A program made the position numbers and the translations under genes. Of a DNA stretch of 62,000 bases, positions 1 to 10,231 are shown in pieces. Within the stretch, counting starts at the first letter, position 1; each line of letters opens with the position of its first letter. The notes below the pieces were generated by a model. The model was not told where the DNA came from, made no database searches, and worked only from the letters and a program-made list of their open reading frames with translations. Source of the DNA: Mesostigma viride (Eukaryota; Streptophyta; Mesostigmatophyceae; Mesostigmatales; Mesostigmataceae); the NCBI GenBank assembly GCA_009746045.1, contig RPFO01000002.1, positions 2,074,506 through 2,136,505 of the forward strand, in the 5' to 3' direction.

Positions 1-2
1 GT

Positions 3-1223
3 GACGCTGGGGTATCGTTGCTGCTGCTAACAGAACCTGAAAGGGCCGTTAAGCAGCCTCAGCAAAGTCCCATGGAGGAGACGCATGTGCCAAGCAAGCT
101 GGCGCGGGATGCGCTTGCGGTGCCCACGGGAGGCTGGCAACCACAGGACACTCCTGCGCTGATGGCTGCGCCCCCCCTGGTGGTCCCCGCCAGGATATCC
201 GGCACACCTGCGCTGCAAAGGACAAAGACCTTGGACCCCAAGGCAGCGGCGGCGGCGGCGGCCAAGCGGCGGACCACCAAGGTGCCCAAGCTGTCCCCCC
301 GTGTGCGATCACTGTACGAGGCGGGGCTGGAACGCGCGCGGCGGAGGGTCACCGGAGGGCTGGATGATGCCCCGACACAGGAAGGGGTTGGGGTGGCAGC
401 GGATCGGCCTGCAGGGTCCAAGACGGCGCGGATCTCCACGCATGCGAGCGTGTCTGGGGAGACCAGGGGGACATCTGTTGCCAATATTTTGCAGTCCCTG
501 ATGGACGACCTCTCCCTGCGCCGCTCCCAGTCACTCTCCGCAGCAGACCTGGAGCACGCGGGTCTGCAGGAAGCCTCAGTGTCTCCGCCAGACAGCCTGC
601 GCGCGGCAACGTCACCGAACTACGTGGGACAGGGAAGCGGCACGCTCCTTCCCGACCTGTCCCTTGACAGGGAAGATGCCCGCGGCGGGTACGGCACCGT
701 GGAGCATGGCCGACGCGCCAGCCTGCCACTAGCTCTGGCAGGCATCGGGAGTAAGTATGTGGACCCCAGTGAACGCCGCCACAGCGACGGTGCGCCTGGG
801 ACCCTGGATGACCCCAGTGGATTTGTGCTGCAAACTGCACGGTCAGGTGCATTGCCTGGAAGAGTGGGGCACCCAGCAGGTGGGGTGGGCGTGCGACCTG
901 GTGAGACGCTACGATCCCGCCATGCAGCAATAGTTAGCGAGGCGCCCCCTTCAGGAGGGCCAAAGCTTGGCCGGTTATTCTCATTGCAGCGAGGAGCAGA
1001 CAGTGGCAAGACCCGGCCACGGCGCCGCACCCAGCTCACCATCCTTGTACCTGAGGGAGCCACTGGCATGACACCACGCACCTCAGGCACGGTGAGCCCA
1101 AGCGTGCCCAAGCCACGGGCTGGTTGGGCTGCTGAAGGGACAGCTGGTCAATGGGCACAACAGGATTCCTCAGCATGGTCTTCTGCCTCCTACAAGGCAG
1201 CAAGCAGTGGCCGGCGCATGTAA
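3..1223 (+). CDS. 3'-terminal exon of an unknown disordered protein (5' part outside window)
   Basis: One reading frame is open from the first bases of the window to the TAA at 1221-1223, about 405 codons. I do not recognise the family. The protein is rich in Ser, Pro, Gly, Ala and Arg, with an Ala run (about residue 75) followed by basic RR residues, several R-x-x-S sites (RRSQSL, RRASLPL) that look like basophilic kinase targets, and a basic RRRTQL stretch near the C terminus. No membrane segment or catalytic motif is visible, so it is probably an intrinsically disordered tail of a larger protein. High GC and lack of stops over 1.2 kb support real coding. A CTAACAG just before position 33 could be a splice acceptor, in which case the exon starts there. 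Downstream lie a TGTAA (1302-1306) and an AATAAA (1498-1503), both possible polyadenylation signals. Confidence 0.6.
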   Translation, partial: DAGVSLLLLTEPERAVKQPQQSPMEETHVPSKLARDALAVPTGGWQPQDTPALMAAPPLVVPARISGTPALQRTKTLDPKAAAAAAAKRRTTKVPKLSPRVRSLYEAGLERARRRVTGGLDDAPTQEGVGVAADRPAGSKTARISTHASVSGETRGTSVANILQSLMDDLSLRRSQSLSAADLEHAGLQEASVSPPDSLRAATSPNYVGQGSGTLLPDLSLDREDARGGYGTVEHGRRASLPLALAGIGSKYVDPSERRHSDGAPGTLDDPSGFVLQTARSGALPGRVGHPAGGVGVRPGETLRSRHAAIVSEAPPSGGPKLGRLFSLQRGADSGKTRPRRRTQLTILVPEGATGMTPRTSGTVSPSVPKPRAGWAAEGTAGQWAQQDSSAWSSASYKAASSGRRM

Positions 1224-1731
1224 AATACGCTGCGGTTTGGCAAGATATGCAGGGGGTGGACAATTTCGTAGCATGACCACTAGTTTCTGCTTTGCATCCT
1301 TTGTAAATTAGCACTTTTTATGCTTGTCTTCCAGATGTAGGCCGTATCCCCATTTTCTGCTAGCAAAGCAGCAGGCATATCATATCTTCTGTATATCATA
1401 GATCCTCCTGTATATTATATCCTTATTCTTGTGGTTACATTCCATGCCAGGGTCAGAATCATGGGTGATCCCATGCGAACTCTGTAGTAATGTGCATAAT
1501 AAAGTGCAAACAACTGTAGTAATGTAAATTTTTTATGTGGCTTCATGATGATCATGATGAAACATCATGAAATTTTCACCCTGTTGCGAAGATTTCTACT
1601 CATTGGGAGCTGCAGTTGGTTAATTATTTTTTAGCACACTACTACACTGCACGTGAGCATAAAAACTCCATGAAATGGGTGGAATGGGGTGCCTATCTAA
1701 CCTCATGCAAGCTGTAGGATTGCGGGCACCC
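1224..1731. other. 3' UTR and intergenic spacer, no gene seen
   Basis: AT-rich sequence follows the stop of the first gene. TGTAA at 1302-1306 resembles the chlorophyte polyadenylation signal, and AATAAA occurs at 1498-1503. I see no other coding or repeat structure up to the TTAA-rich tail at 1732. Confidence 0.5.
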
Positions 1732-1788
1732 TTAATTAATTAATTAGTTAAACTCGTGCTCCCGTTGGGGAGTCACGGAGCACCCGAT
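1732..1788 (-). repeat. 5'-truncated retroposon 3' end (family S1): AATT tail plus stem-loop
   Basis: Read on the minus strand, a short stem-loop (CTCCCCAACGGGAG, loop CAAC) and ACGAGTTT lead into a TTAATTAA-type tail at 1732-1750. The same ending terminates the fuller copies at 2705-3017 (-) and 40990-41303 (+). Upstream of this ending on the minus strand lies a microsatellite instead of the usual body. Confidence 0.75.
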
Positions 1789-2247
1789 GGAGGGAGGGAG
1801 GGAGGGAGGGAGGGAGGGAGGGAGGGAGGGAGGGAGGGAGGGAGGGAGGGAGGGAGGGAGGGAGGGAGGGAGGGAGGGAGGGAGGGAGGGAGGGAGGGAG
1901 GGAGGGAGGGAGGGAGGGAGGACGGACGGACGGACGGACGGACGGACGGACGGACGGACGGACGGACGGACGGACGGACGGACGGACGGACGGACGGACG
2001 GACGGACGGACCGACGGACCGATGGACCGATGGACCGATGGACGGACGGACGGACGGACGGACGGACGGACGGACGGACGGACGGACGGACGGACGGACG
2101 GACGGACGGACGGACGGACGGACGGACGGACGGACGGACGGACGGACGGACGGACGGACGGACGGACGGACGGACGGACGGACGGACGGACGGACGGACG
2201 GACGGACGGACGGACGGACGGACGGACGGACGGACGGACGGACGGAC
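1789..2247. repeat. (GGGA)n then (GGAC)n microsatellites
   Basis: An almost perfect GGGA array (about 1789-1920) passes abruptly into a GGAC array (1921-2247), interrupted only near 2010-2040 by GATGGACC variants. Six-frame translation gives spurious RTDG, REGG, RPSV and LPPS repeats, which are not genes. The array abuts the S1 retroposon end on the left and an orphan exon on the right. Confidence 0.95.
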
Positions 2248-2322
2248 AGTGGCCGGCATTCCCGACGAGCCGTGTCCACTGAATCGCAACGTGGGAACGT
2301 GGTCGTTGTCCAAGAAACTCAC

Positions 2323-2517
2323 TGTCTTCACGTACCAGTATCCCAGGGCGTCGTAGCAGTCCTTCTTCTCCGGGTCCTTGCTGCCGGGTGGCAACGGCTT
2401 GGGCAGCAAACGCATTGCCAATTTGTGCTGCTTTAATTTGTTCATTTCCTTCTTGTCCTGTCCAGTCAGGACAATGGCGTCAGTCTCAGCGCTTGCCGCA
2501 GCACGGCCACGAGCCAT
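2323..2517 (-). CDS. Candidate first coding exon of an unknown minus-strand gene
   Basis: An ATG in strong context (ACCATGGCT at 2517-2515) opens a 65-codon stretch starting MARGRAAASAETD, with a Lys-rich segment (DKKEMNKLKQHK) and a DCYDALGYWYVKT ending. It then meets a good splice donor, GTGAGT, at 2322. An alternative donor, GTACGT, follows 2336. Beyond the donor the frame runs into the GGAC microsatellite and is meaningless. No matching downstream exon could be found in 1-2300, so the gene may be a relic cut by repeat expansion or its intron may leave the window. I do not recognise the protein. Confidence 0.35.
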
Positions 2518-2704
2518 GGTACGTAAAAAAAAAAATGTGTGATTAAGAGTACGAGTTGAGAAAGACTTTGGAATGGTAGGGTTGCAATTGATGGCTGCGG
2601 TTCCTTGGCCGCTGTTTATTGCTTTAATTTATACGTTTACAGCGTCAACCTTCTAGAGATAAGTAGAAAACCTTATCCTGCAATGTCGTTACAAGTATGG
2701 CAAT

Positions 2705-3017
2705 TAATTAATTAATTAATTAATTAAACTCGTGCTCCCGTTGGGGAGTCACGGAGCACCGAAGTGCTTTTAATCCCTGTGTGTGCACTACAGGAGAAAG
2801 GGCAGAGACCCCCAGTCTCCTTCATGCCAAAGGCATGCCACAGCTGCAATCGGGCGCGGCTAGCTAAAAGGACAGGCTAACGATCCGGCAAACTGTGGGT
2901 GCAATAAGACCCATGTGAGCATATCATAGCAAGGAGCGTGGGCAAGTAATCTGAACATAGCCAGGGCGTAGCATGGCTGTACTAGGACTAGGCTAAGGCT
3001 ATGGCTGGTTGTGTACC
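2705..3017 (-). mobile_element. SINE-like short retroposon, family S1, with 10-bp TSD
   Basis: The element is flanked by direct repeats GTATGGCAAT at 2695-2704 and 3018-3027. On the minus strand it runs about 310 bp and ends in the CTCCCCAACGGGAG stem-loop followed by a TTAATTAA tail. A related copy lies at 40990-41303, sharing the CCCACGCTCCTTG block, the CACATGGGTCT block and the 3' end. There is no ORF, so it is non-autonomous. The TSD and simple-repeat tail point to target-primed reverse transcription. A pol III promoter is not obvious. Confidence 0.8.
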
Positions 3018-3027
3018 GTATGGCAAT

Positions 3028-3989
3028 GCAGTATGCGTTGCACGCACATGGAACCTTCTAGACACCAGACGCTAAACTTATACTACTAGTAGTATAAGTC
3101 TGCCATGGTTATATCTTAACAACCCGTGGCAAGACTGCAACCATTGTGGCAAACATTGTGGCCAGCGACATGAGTCGCGCCGGATTCATTGTCCGCATCC
3201 AGGTAATCAACATCACATGCGGCAAACTGATGTATTGCATAACAGAAGACCGGGACAGAAATATGCATACGTTTATTTCTGAATGTGTCGTTCCGACAGT
3301 ATTTTTCCGAGCCCTGCCCAGCATCATTTGTAATGCTTTACAACTCCTATAGGAAGCACTGGGCTCATGCCCGGGCAGCCTCGATTCCCGCTGGATATGT
3401 ATGCAGATGACTCACCCGGGTCTTCACGTCGTCTTCACAGTCTGCGGGAGCCAGCTGCTGCAGAGTAGTTTGAAGCAGTCAGGGTAGTGTACCACGGACG
3501 TGTCGTCTGGACAGGAGCTAGGCGGATTCAACTCACCGTCGGGCTTCCGCCAGACCTTCGGTCATGGGCTCATGGCCTCAAACTTGGGGCTAAACCGAGA
3601 GCGTGTGCCTCGAGTGCCAGGCAGTCCGGCCATAACTGGGCGGATGCGCCCGGCTTCTCAATAAGCGTGATGCCCTCAGTGGATGAGGTCCGCGAGGCAA
3701 TTCTACTGATTGCATAGTCGCCCCCCCCGGTTCACCATGCTCATTCGTGATCACCAGAGGTTCTCGGCGCAACGCTAGCAAAGCGAGCACACGCCTGGCG
3801 CATAGTCAACCTGGCACAATAATTAACAGGTATGGTGACAGGACGCAACGTACTCTCCATACGCTGCATGTGGGCATGCTACATGTGGGCATGGGGGGGG
3901 GGGTGCTGCGTTGCGTGCGCACCGAGGTGGTCGGCGACCGCTCACTGACACATCTTGCGCCGGAATATACAGCAATTGGGCCGGGGGTG
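3028..3989. other. Spacer with no supported gene; possible weak LINE-like remnant
   Basis: No convincing gene. Around 3660-3717 (+) a short frame reads PSVDEVREAI, which resembles the conserved pre-RT segment of LINE polyproteins but is too short to be sure. The rest is mixed low-identity sequence. Confidence 0.3.
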
Positions 3990-4110
3990 GGCCTACTCGA
4001 TGGCACGAGCAAGGACAGTCCAGAGAAAAGCCAGTGATTTAAAAGCTTTGATGAAGTCGACGAAGATCACCTGCCAGATGGCGGGAGACTCATCTGTGGC
4101 TGGCGACAGC
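3990..4110 (-). pseudogene. Decayed LINE reverse-transcriptase fragment (motif A)
   Basis: The minus strand at about 4090-4025 reads IWQVIFVDFIKAFKSLAF, a close match to RT motif A of LINEs (usually VDFxKAFDSL). The catalytic-motif Asp is kept and the following FD is changed to FK. Stops and frame breaks surround it. This is a short remnant of a non-LTR retrotransposon. Confidence 0.55.
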
Positions 4111-6155
4111 GTTTAACCCATGGTCCGCCAGCACTTTTTTTGGTTTTTTGACCCCTGAAAATGAAAAAAATCATAACTCCTAGACCACAACTCCAAACAC
4201 CCTCAACCAAGATGCCAGGAATATCTACACTTCAAGGGCTTTCAGAATATGCAATAATATCACGAGTCCATTCAGTGCCCTGGATGTTATCTTCAGTCAA
4301 AGTTGGACAAAAGACGAACTTTTTCGTGTTAGAAAAAGTTAACCCCCCCCCTTTTCTCCGGGGGAGGATTCTAAACACCGAAATCATGGTTGGATATTTT
4401 TATTAGAATGTTCAGGGGTCCCCCAACGGGGGGGGTGCACTCAGAATTGCATTTTACACACGGCACCATGCTCATATTGACACATGACTACGAACACCCC
4501 GAATGGAGAAAAATGCCATGCTATACAATTATGCAATATAAATGACCACAATAGAGTGCCAAACCTGCTGGAATCCAAACATGACGCCAACTTGCCATCA
4601 CTGAACGTTATCCCCCAAAGAAGTGCCACAAATTGTGCACCATAATGGCTAATACCCCTCCTAGAGCAGGCATGGAAAGCTGTTGCAATAACACTATCCT
4701 ACTTATCAAAAGACATGTAAGGACGTACGAGTTTCCATGCAAACAACGTGCAAACGCATTGCCGTACCTGCCTCGATCATGACCTGGCTGGGTTCCGCTG
4801 GCCGGCAAGCTCATACGTCACGTATGCAGCTACTAGTGGGAGAGGCGGCCATAGCCGCTCTATCCATGCATCTCTCATCATTACCATGTTGAAGATATGT
4901 GCAAAGACGACGTCTAACGCGTCCACGTCCCCAGCAAATGGCGCAGCGGACTTTCGTAAAGACGCGGGAGGCCCAGGCAGACGGAAACTCCCAAGAACCA
5001 AAGGAAACCGGCGATACCAAACGGGACGTCTCGTCTGACAGTGACTACCAAGACAGAGGTAATAGCCACTGCGTATTTCCTCAACAGCATAAATCTGATC
5101 ATTCTTGACGTACCAAAATAATGCATCATCGTTCAGGGGTCATCATCTGACCCATTTCAAGCCGCGGAACCCAAAATTGCCACAAAATGGCGCGCTGACA
5201 GCCATATCTTGCTATGCGCGCGCGCAACGGTAAAAAATGTTAGCAAAAGTCACGTGACTGCCTGCAAGAAAGTGGTGGTATTTACTGTGCTATGGCGCAA
5301 TTACCTACCCAACCTGTGCATTTTCATTGAGGTTGGGTCTGCCCCGACCCGCCGGACATATTTACGTTACGTCACTTACGTCGCAGGTCACGGAATTACG
5401 CGGTACAGTTACGTTACGTGTGTTGTGGTCAAATTTGACCACATCGGCGGACCATGGGTTAATTCATCAGCCGATCCAATCTCCTTGATCAGAGGCGGCG
5501 CGCGACAGAGGTGGCCATGACCCGATGACCGTGTTGCGCCCGACGGCCGAAAGCCTTTACTTTGGCTCTCTCCAAGGTGACGGAAGAGGACAGCTAGGAT
5601 GAGGATTACGTTATATCTTTGTAACGTCACCCACATCTGTTCGGTGCTGCCCCTTGGCACAAGCTCTACAAACAGGTCGTGGACCGGCTGGATCGCATAG
5701 TATCTCCGCACATCTGAACCCTGTGATGCCAGATCTCCTTTGCGGCCGTTCCGAGCTTGGCACTGGATTCGTTGTCCACATCGTCGCGTCGCTGCCGCAA
5801 CACGATGTTTTCTGGCATCCGCGGGCTTTTGGTTCCCGCCGCACATTTGAAAGTGCTGTCCTCCGGCTTTTTGCCTTTGCACCGTGTGCAGTTCTTGGAC
5901 GTTTGGAATCATGGCATGGCTAACGTGATGACTGACTAGCTAGACCTTTTCAGTGGTTTTCCATTTGCGGGTATTTCCTCGTAAATGGTGGGAGAGCGAT
6001 CGCAGCAATGGTGCTCACCACTAGACACTCCCGGCCAGTTAGGCTAGAAACACACGCCCTGATCAAGCATGCTGTTTCCGGCCCCACCGTCTAGGTCATC
6101 TAGTCGCTCCACACGTAAGCCAGCCATAATTTCAATGCACAAGGATACACATTTC
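4111..6155. other. Gene-poor spacer
   Basis: No supported gene in about 2 kb. A minus-strand frame at about 5895-5665 carries a Cys-rich CTRCKGKKP segment but has no start, splice context or recognised domain. The rest has no long open frame with plausible composition. Confidence 0.4.
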
Positions 6156-6157
6156 CA

Positions 6158-6280
6158 TCACCATTCATCTTCATCATCCTGAACGACTCGAAAACGCGGA
6201 AAAGATAACGGCAGGCTCGAGCTACCATGGTCCGGATTCTCCCGATTTCTGGCCTGCGCTGGTTGTCTCTTTGATATCTT
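6158..6280 (-). repeat. Short interspersed repeat, family R3
   Basis: Read on the minus strand, it opens with ATCAAAGAGACAACCAGCGC (6256-6276), continues through AATCGGGAGAATCCGGACCA, TGGTAGCTCGAG and TTTTCGAGTCGTTC, and ends in a GATGATGAA-type tail. Near-identical copies occur at 53245-53350 and 55209-55330, and a shortened one at 11173-11230. TGGTAGCTCGAG and TTCGAGTCGTTC resemble pol III A and B boxes about 33 bp apart, so a tRNA-derived SINE is plausible but unproven. Confidence 0.75.
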
Positions 6281-6869
6281 TGTATCCTTATCTACTATAC
6301 TAGAGTTGGGGCATGATGCAGACGATCTTTGTCTGTTATTAACTTTTGTGTAATTTTTTTCTAATGAGATCAGCATAGTATTCCCTGCCGGGCATGCCTA
6401 TGCGCATGACACGCAAGTACTTACTGACAGTCGAGAGCAGAAAGTTAGGCTGGTAAAGATAATGTGCATGAAGAATTAAATTAATTCATTAATGCGCATG
6501 AACAGCTTCAGCGCGGCGCTCTGGATGCACACACCTAGGCAGTCAGCAGGATGGTCAAGGGAACCTTAATTGCTCTAATGTACAGCACATGACACCCAGA
6601 TGTTACGCAAGGCGCTCAATATCCCATAGAAGTTTGCAAAGTATTAGTAATCATGATTTGCACAAAGATTGACCATTTTTCTTTTCTCACCTTCTTAGAC
6701 AGTGAGGCGCCTGCGCCTAGCTGAGCACCTGGCCCGCACAGCTCGATCAGGCAGGCACATCAGATATACTAGCTGGCAGCTAGCAAGCCCGCGCAGCCAG
6801 GGCGCATTGTCCTCACATGGCGGGCCCCTGGCCGTGCGCGGCAAGCTATTTCACAGCTAGTCTGGTGTT
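6281..6869. other. Spacer, nothing recognised
   Basis: AT-rich intergenic DNA. Scattered TTAATT words occur at 6474-6492, but no complete retroposon end or gene is visible. Confidence 0.4.
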
Positions 6870-6879
6870 TTAATTTTAC

Positions 6880-7080
6880 AGGCATTGACTTTTCGCGGTA
6901 GGCTTGGCATGGTCATGTGCTAATAATCCTAGAAAGAACGGTTTCACCTCTGTGGAGCCCCCCTGGTTGTCTGTAATCTGAGGGCACACAACTGACAAAG
7001 ATCGAGGCACGGCAGGAGGTTGTGAAGGCTACAACCCCCCAGTCAGTGGGGGACTTCACCTGCGTGTGACAAAATATGGT
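6880..7080 (+). repeat. Diverged copy of SINE-like family R2
   Basis: The sequence aligns along its length with 54640-54850 (+) and 39081-39353 (-), sharing GACTTTTCG, GGCATGG-CATG, CTGGTTGTCTGTAAT, CCCCCCAGTC and GCGTGTGAC blocks in the same order. No TSD could be fixed for this copy. Confidence 0.6.
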
Positions 7081-7156
7081 AAGCACCATGGCGCCCGCAT
7101 AGATATAGAGTAGGATTGTTTTGTAGATAGATTAGACCGGTAGGATTGCGTGTACC

Positions 7157-7353
7157 CATCCCTCCCTCCCTCCCTCCCTCCCTCCCTCCCTCCCTCCCTC
7201 CCTCCCTCCCTCCCTCCCTCCCTCCCTCCCTCCCTCCCTCCCTCCTCCTCCCTCCCTCCCTCCCTCCCTCCCTCCCTCCCTCCCTCCCTCCCTCCCTCCC
7301 TCCCTCCCTCCCTCCTTCCTCCCTCCCTCCCTCCCTCCCTCCCTCCCTCCCTC
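7157..7353. repeat. (CCCT)n microsatellite
   Basis: About 195 bp of nearly perfect CCCT repeats with two small slips (CCTCCTCC near 7245, CTTCCTCC near 7317). The LPPS and REGG reading frames here are artefacts. It is joined directly to an S1 retroposon 3' end on its right, mirroring 1732-1920. Confidence 0.95.
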
Positions 7354-7408
7354 CATCGGGGCTAATGCTCCGTGACTCCCCAACGGGAGTACGAGTTTAC
7401 TTAATTAA
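7354..7408 (+). repeat. S1 retroposon 3' end
   Basis: CATCGGGGCTAATGCTCCG is followed by the CTCCCCAACGGGAG stem-loop, TACGAGTTTAC and a short TTAATTAA tail. A separate TTAA-flanked element (7409-9179) is inserted in the tail. Confidence 0.75.
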
Positions 7409-9179
7409 GCCGTGTTTTTTTACAACGCGATACATCGCGTTGTAGCCTGGTTAGAACGCGATGTATCGCGTTGTAATCTGACACGTGGCAAACCTATTAA
7501 ACATGCGATTTTTGGTCTGAAACTTTCAACATAGGTCAGAAACATCTCATAGAATTCAAGAAAAAATCCTGGTATTTTTGGTATTTTTTTTGTGACAGCT
7601 GCTGAAACAAATATGTACCACTGAAATCAGGCATTTTCGCGGGACGAAGGTGAAGACGACGGCGATGGCGGCAGGTAGATCTCGCCAGTTTTCGCGCGAA
7701 TTTCAGTGGCTGTTGGGTGGCACGACCATGATGATGCGTTCAAAGGTTGATAATTAGGTTTCTACGAGTTTGTTGAGGTACTGGGGCAAAGGAAACGTAG
7801 TTTTTTCCAGTTTCTCACCCAACTTTCATGCGGAAACCCTGGAAACCGGCATACATATTATTACGTCAAGACTCGGGTCTGCTGCGGCACCATGCTTGGT
7901 ATTTCCATGGTGTTTCGACTTCTTAACACATGTTTATTCATTCCGAACGTCCGGACTCTCGGCTAAACCGAGATTTGTGCAGACTTTTATTGGGTAGCTC
8001 CGGGCATGATGGTGCCTGCAAATAGCGTAACCGTGGCTATTGCTACGGTAAGGCGTGACCGTGGCTATTGCTACGGTATTCTGTATTTTCCTGGAAATGG
8101 CCTCTGCCACCGGCTCAATAGTGCTTGCAGGCGTAAGTATATCGTGTTTCTACCTAGTTTCTGCCAGTTTTCCACTTATTTCTACCGACCTCTGCCCAGC
8201 CTCTCTAAGACCGCCATCCTACTCGACGTTGCTTGCATGTCAGCCACAGCAGGTTGCAGTTTTGCAGTATTTAGGTGCTGTATACGTCGTCAAGCCGTGC
8301 ATATATCGTGAGGATTGGATGTTGATGGTTTATACTGCGTTGATTGTGCAAGAAGATCAGCTAGGTGCCCATAATCATGGTGTATAATCATGTGTTGTTA
8401 GCATCTTGCCACCATTTGCTAGCATGCATTCCCGCGTCATCTTTGCCTGCATGTAAGCTCATGGATCACTCAACCTATCCAAGCCTTGCATTACACGTGC
8501 CTCTTTCTTTCAGTATTGCACGCGTTATGGAATGAAAACCCAGCACCTCCGTTCCCACGAGGCATGTGCTCAACACGTTGTGAGAGTGGATGATGCTTTG
8601 GCTATGGCTGCCTGATTCAGTCATCTTAGGTAATCCAGTCATGATGTTTGATGCATGTTTGATGCTGTATAACTTATACAACACCTATTTTCAACGTTTT
8701 GACCCTCCAAGCTCACTATGGCCCCGTTTATGGGGCTCGTGTCGTTGCGTCATGTTGTGAAGGGCTCTCATTTGTCCCACTGCGTTGTACTGCGTTGTAT
8801 TTGTGATGCTAATGAAAAATAGCTCCAGTGGCCCAATGGGCCTGAGTTTTGTTCCACAAAGCCTGCATATGTTGCCCATAGCTCGTGCAAAAAGCCAGAT
8901 TTTTTTCATGAACCATTTGTGAATAAGCTCATGACTTGTGACCTAGGGTCAACAAATCGCGGTCATGGTCAGACCCCCCTGTATTCAAACCAGTGTATCT
9001 CTCTAATGAATTAGCATTTTGTAGGTCTGAGTAGCTCAAAAAAAACTTTGATTTATGGGCTTTCAGGAAAGTATATACATGACCATGAAAAAAAATTTTC
9101 CTTCGGTGCTATACGCGTTCTAAAAAAAGCTTACAACGCGGTATATCGCGTTCTAATAACACGGGTTAAAAAACACGGG
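7409..9179. mobile_element. TTAA-flanked non-autonomous DNA transposon (about 1.77 kb)
   Basis: TTAA occurs at both ends (7405-7408 and 9180-9183). The termini are inverted: the left reads GCCGTGTTTTTTTA and the right, complemented, CCCGTGTTTTTTAA. Inside each end lie near-palindromes of the form AACGCG-ATA-CATCGCGTT (7428-7450, 7460-7481, 9132-9152). A TTAA target duplication is typical of piggyBac and Kolobok transposons. No transposase ORF is present, so it is non-autonomous. The superfamily is inferred from the TSD alone. Confidence 0.6.
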
Positions 9180-9183
9180 TTAA

Positions 9184-9345
9184 CTAATCAATTAAATAAT
9201 CGGTGACAGCGCCATCGAGTCGATTCTCCAGCTCCTGGGTCAGCGTCCACGTCTTGGCACTGTAGGTCAGGATCGTCAGAATGACGGCCTTGAACAGGTC
9301 ACGCTTGACAATCCAGGGCAGGGGGTGGACCATGGGAATGCCTTA
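9184..9345 (-). pseudogene. LINE reverse-transcriptase C-terminal fragment
   Basis: The minus strand reads a segment with KAVILTILTYSAKTWTLT, the conserved block of RTE/Jockey-type LINEs (usually LxxxVLxxLLYGxExW). It resembles the C-terminal region of the larger LINE at 55345-56970. The fragment stops at the right end of the TTAA element. Confidence 0.6.
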
Positions 9346-9355
9346 AACTGAACTT

Positions 9356-9721
9356 GCAGGCCCCGGGAGAGGCCTTAATAGTCTCCTAACCGCGCCTTTG
9401 GCGAGCCGTCTCTGGAGGTGGCGCCATGCTATAGAGGCAACGCAATGCAGTCTTTCATTTGGAATTATATAAGCCCCCTATATGCCGGCCTCTGTTTTGC
9501 GGCATAGAGAGCATGCAAGTTTGGGGGCCACTACAATGAATCATCGATCTGCCACCTGCTTGCCAAAAAAGGGTTTGGTTGAACCCACAGTAGTGCCTGC
9601 CGTTATGGTTTGCAAAGAGAGTACTCTGTGCCCTCTATGCCCCGCCGGCAATGAGAGAAGCTTGGTCCCCCTGCCTCCTTGTGTATAGGTCAGTGGTGCC
9701 CCATGACGCTGTCACACGGTA
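9356..9721 (+). repeat. SINE-like family S3, copy 1
   Basis: It begins CAGGCCCCGGGAGAGGCCTT and ends near CCATGACGCTGTCACACGG. The inverted copy at 59148-59440 shares the start and a TGTGTATAGG block, and ends in a perfect CACGTGAC-GCA-GTCACGTG stem-loop. The present copy's 3' hairpin is decayed. Confidence 0.5.
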
Positions 9722-10231
9722 AAAGGGGATGGGATAATTATTTGAGATGCGGGCTATTCTTTTGAGATGTCAAAAGTGCTGGTTTTCTCATTGACAACAC
9801 CCATGAACCTTGGCCGTTTATAGGCAACGCACCCCGCAAACAGACTGCTAAGCTCAAGAACAGGCCTGTGTGAGACAACCAATCAACATCACGTACACCG
9901 CACCATGTTTGAGCATTATTAGATCAGGCCATACCAATTTGGATTTCAATACCAGTTATCTTGTAAAATATGTTTGCCATAGAGGTTGTCTCCTTGATAG
10001 ACATAGGATTGTAAAGCGCACTGGAAAATCTGTGCCAACACTCTCACTGCCCTTTATACCATAGAATTAAAACCAGTTTATCATCTGCACAAACCCTAAC
10101 TGCATAAACCCTAACCCCACATGGCATCTACTACCAAGCAGAAAGCATGCTGTGGTCACTTGACATGAAATTTGCACTGGATTCTCCCAGGTAAAGAGTC
10201 AGTCTACACACACAATTTATTGGTAAATTGG
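9722..10231. other. Spacer and 3' UTR of the CBM20-PP2C gene
   Basis: No gene seen. On the minus strand AATAAA occurs just after the stop of the phosphatase gene (about 10222-10217) and may be its polyadenylation signal. Confidence 0.4.

Noticed and set aside
1744-2440. Long frames of RTDG, REGG, RPSV or LPPS repeats on both strands
   Set aside because: They are translations of GGGA and GGAC microsatellites; every frame of such arrays is open.
5660-5900. Minus-strand frame with a CTRCKGKKP segment
   Set aside because: Two Cys pairs in a short frame with no start, splice sites or context; could be a transposon relic but not supportable.
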